From assembly GCA_023213315.1 (NCBI GenBank), contig JAKCPI010010817.1, positions 1 through 64,000 on the forward strand: 64,000 nt of DNA. The letters are read 5' to 3'. Shown here one piece after another: positions 63,363 through 64,000 of this stretch. The DNA comes from Euborellia annulipes. Lineage: Eukaryota; Arthropoda; Insecta; Dermaptera; Anisolabididae. Under the pieces are notes generated by a model. The model saw only the letters and a program-made list of their open reading frames with translations, did not search any database and was not told the DNA's origin. Both the position numbers and the translations under genes were made by a program. How positions within the stretch are numbered: position 1 is the first letter of the stretch; each line of letters begins with the position of its first letter.

Positions 63363-64000
63363 GTTCAAAAACAAAAAAACAACGGATTTTGATTCTAATT
63401 AAGAAATAAGAGAACAAAAAAATAATATTTCACCCTCAAAAGAATAACTCGTTATTTTTATTAATCCTGATTTTATTTTCTTTCTTCTTTATTACTCTCT
63501 TTTATATTATATAATAAAGACATGACATGGAAAAATAAAAAAATTTCGTTGTGTCAGTAAAACGAGAGAGAGCAAATGGTCCAGAGGGGGATGAGAGAAA
63601 GTCATCGAGTGATCCGGCTCACTGCACAGACATCACACACACACACACACAAACATGGATCTCGTTTTGGTCCAATTGAATTGACAAATCACATTAAAAG
63701 GTGACATTCAGGGAAGTGATTTTACGTCCTTTTTTTTAAGGTCAAAAAAATTTGAATAGAATCATTTCGTATAAAATTATTCATGCTATTTAAGTGAACA
63801 AATCCCAAGTTTACTTTAAGGATCTTCGAATTATAAATTCTCTCTCGTATATAATACATCAGGCTTAAAACCCAAAAACCATGGGATTATCACTCAAAAT
63901 TTGCTATTTTCAAAGGAAAAAGACTAAATAATTTAGCGGTTAATAGTTTCTGATAATGGAGTCGGATTACAGCCTCCATTTAAAAACAAAACTAAACAGA
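63363..64000. other. Intergenic, no gene
   Basis: AT-rich with a CA tract (about 63633-63651). No coding or repeat signal recognised. Confidence 0.4.

Overview
This window reads as AT-rich, non-coding invertebrate nuclear DNA packed with transposable elements. I found no host protein-coding gene with convincing exon structure, no rRNA or functional tRNA gene, and nothing bacterial. The organism cannot be named from the sequence. An arthropod is favoured weakly: one SINE family ends in AACCT units (TTAGG on the other strand, the common arthropod telomere word), and the LINE fragments and a 'gggtcattccatgccaaat'-type repeat resemble arthropod mobile DNA.

Five kinds of mobile DNA make up most of the identifiable sequence. 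(1) Family A is a non-coding repeat of about 0.68 kb (short form) or 1.0-1.2 kb (long form). One end is a TACTTTCTCTTACC hairpin and the other a hairpin of about 95 nt built on CTGGTGTGAC/GTCACACCAG. About two dozen full, partial or hairpin-only copies lie between 602 and 57780. (2) Three tRNA-headed SINE families (SINE1, SINE2, SINE3) and one possibly 5S rRNA-headed family (SINE-C), several with clear target-site duplications (TSDs). (3) DNA-transposon MITEs: four copies of a TTTCGG-rich hAT-like family and four of a G-run hAT-like family, all with 8-bp TSDs, plus TTAA-targeting elements. (4) Large snapback palindromes at 1334-2456, 12184-12504, 31333-32377, 36139-36665, 43285-43650 and 45451-47016. 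(5) Broken LINE remnants (2458-2908, 40228-40468, 50475-50945, 62625-62882).

The most unusual component is a set of short palindromic insertions, 260-625 bp, that carry hammerhead-ribozyme-like motifs, normally as an inverted pair. Each motif has CTGANGA, one extra A or T, a paired stem II, then GAAAC followed by GTH in most. Stem II sequences differ from element to element yet remain paired, and stem I also pairs in several copies. Five insertions (4195-4709, 25250-25543, 48697-49320, 51034-51296, 53150-53478) have perfect 10-13 bp TSDs. They share one layout: GAAAC ends pointing outward, a palindromic arm starting directly after the left TSD, and a non-palindromic tail of 20-37 nt before the right TSD. 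They resemble Penelope-like-element or retrozyme 3' ends rearranged into snapback form, with no coding capacity. Solo motifs lie near 7463, 19452, 50212, 52774, 55760 and 58331.

Nesting records a relative history. Family A copies have been hit by hAT MITEs, a SINE, a ribozyme element, a 1.57-kb palindrome and a 145-bp tandem array; SINE1 by a hAT MITE, a TTAA element and a ribozyme element; SINE2 by SINE1. Non-repetitive stretches (for example 28620-28950, 32480-33400, 34800-35250, 41095-41330, 61690-61880) may hold regulatory DNA but show no genes.
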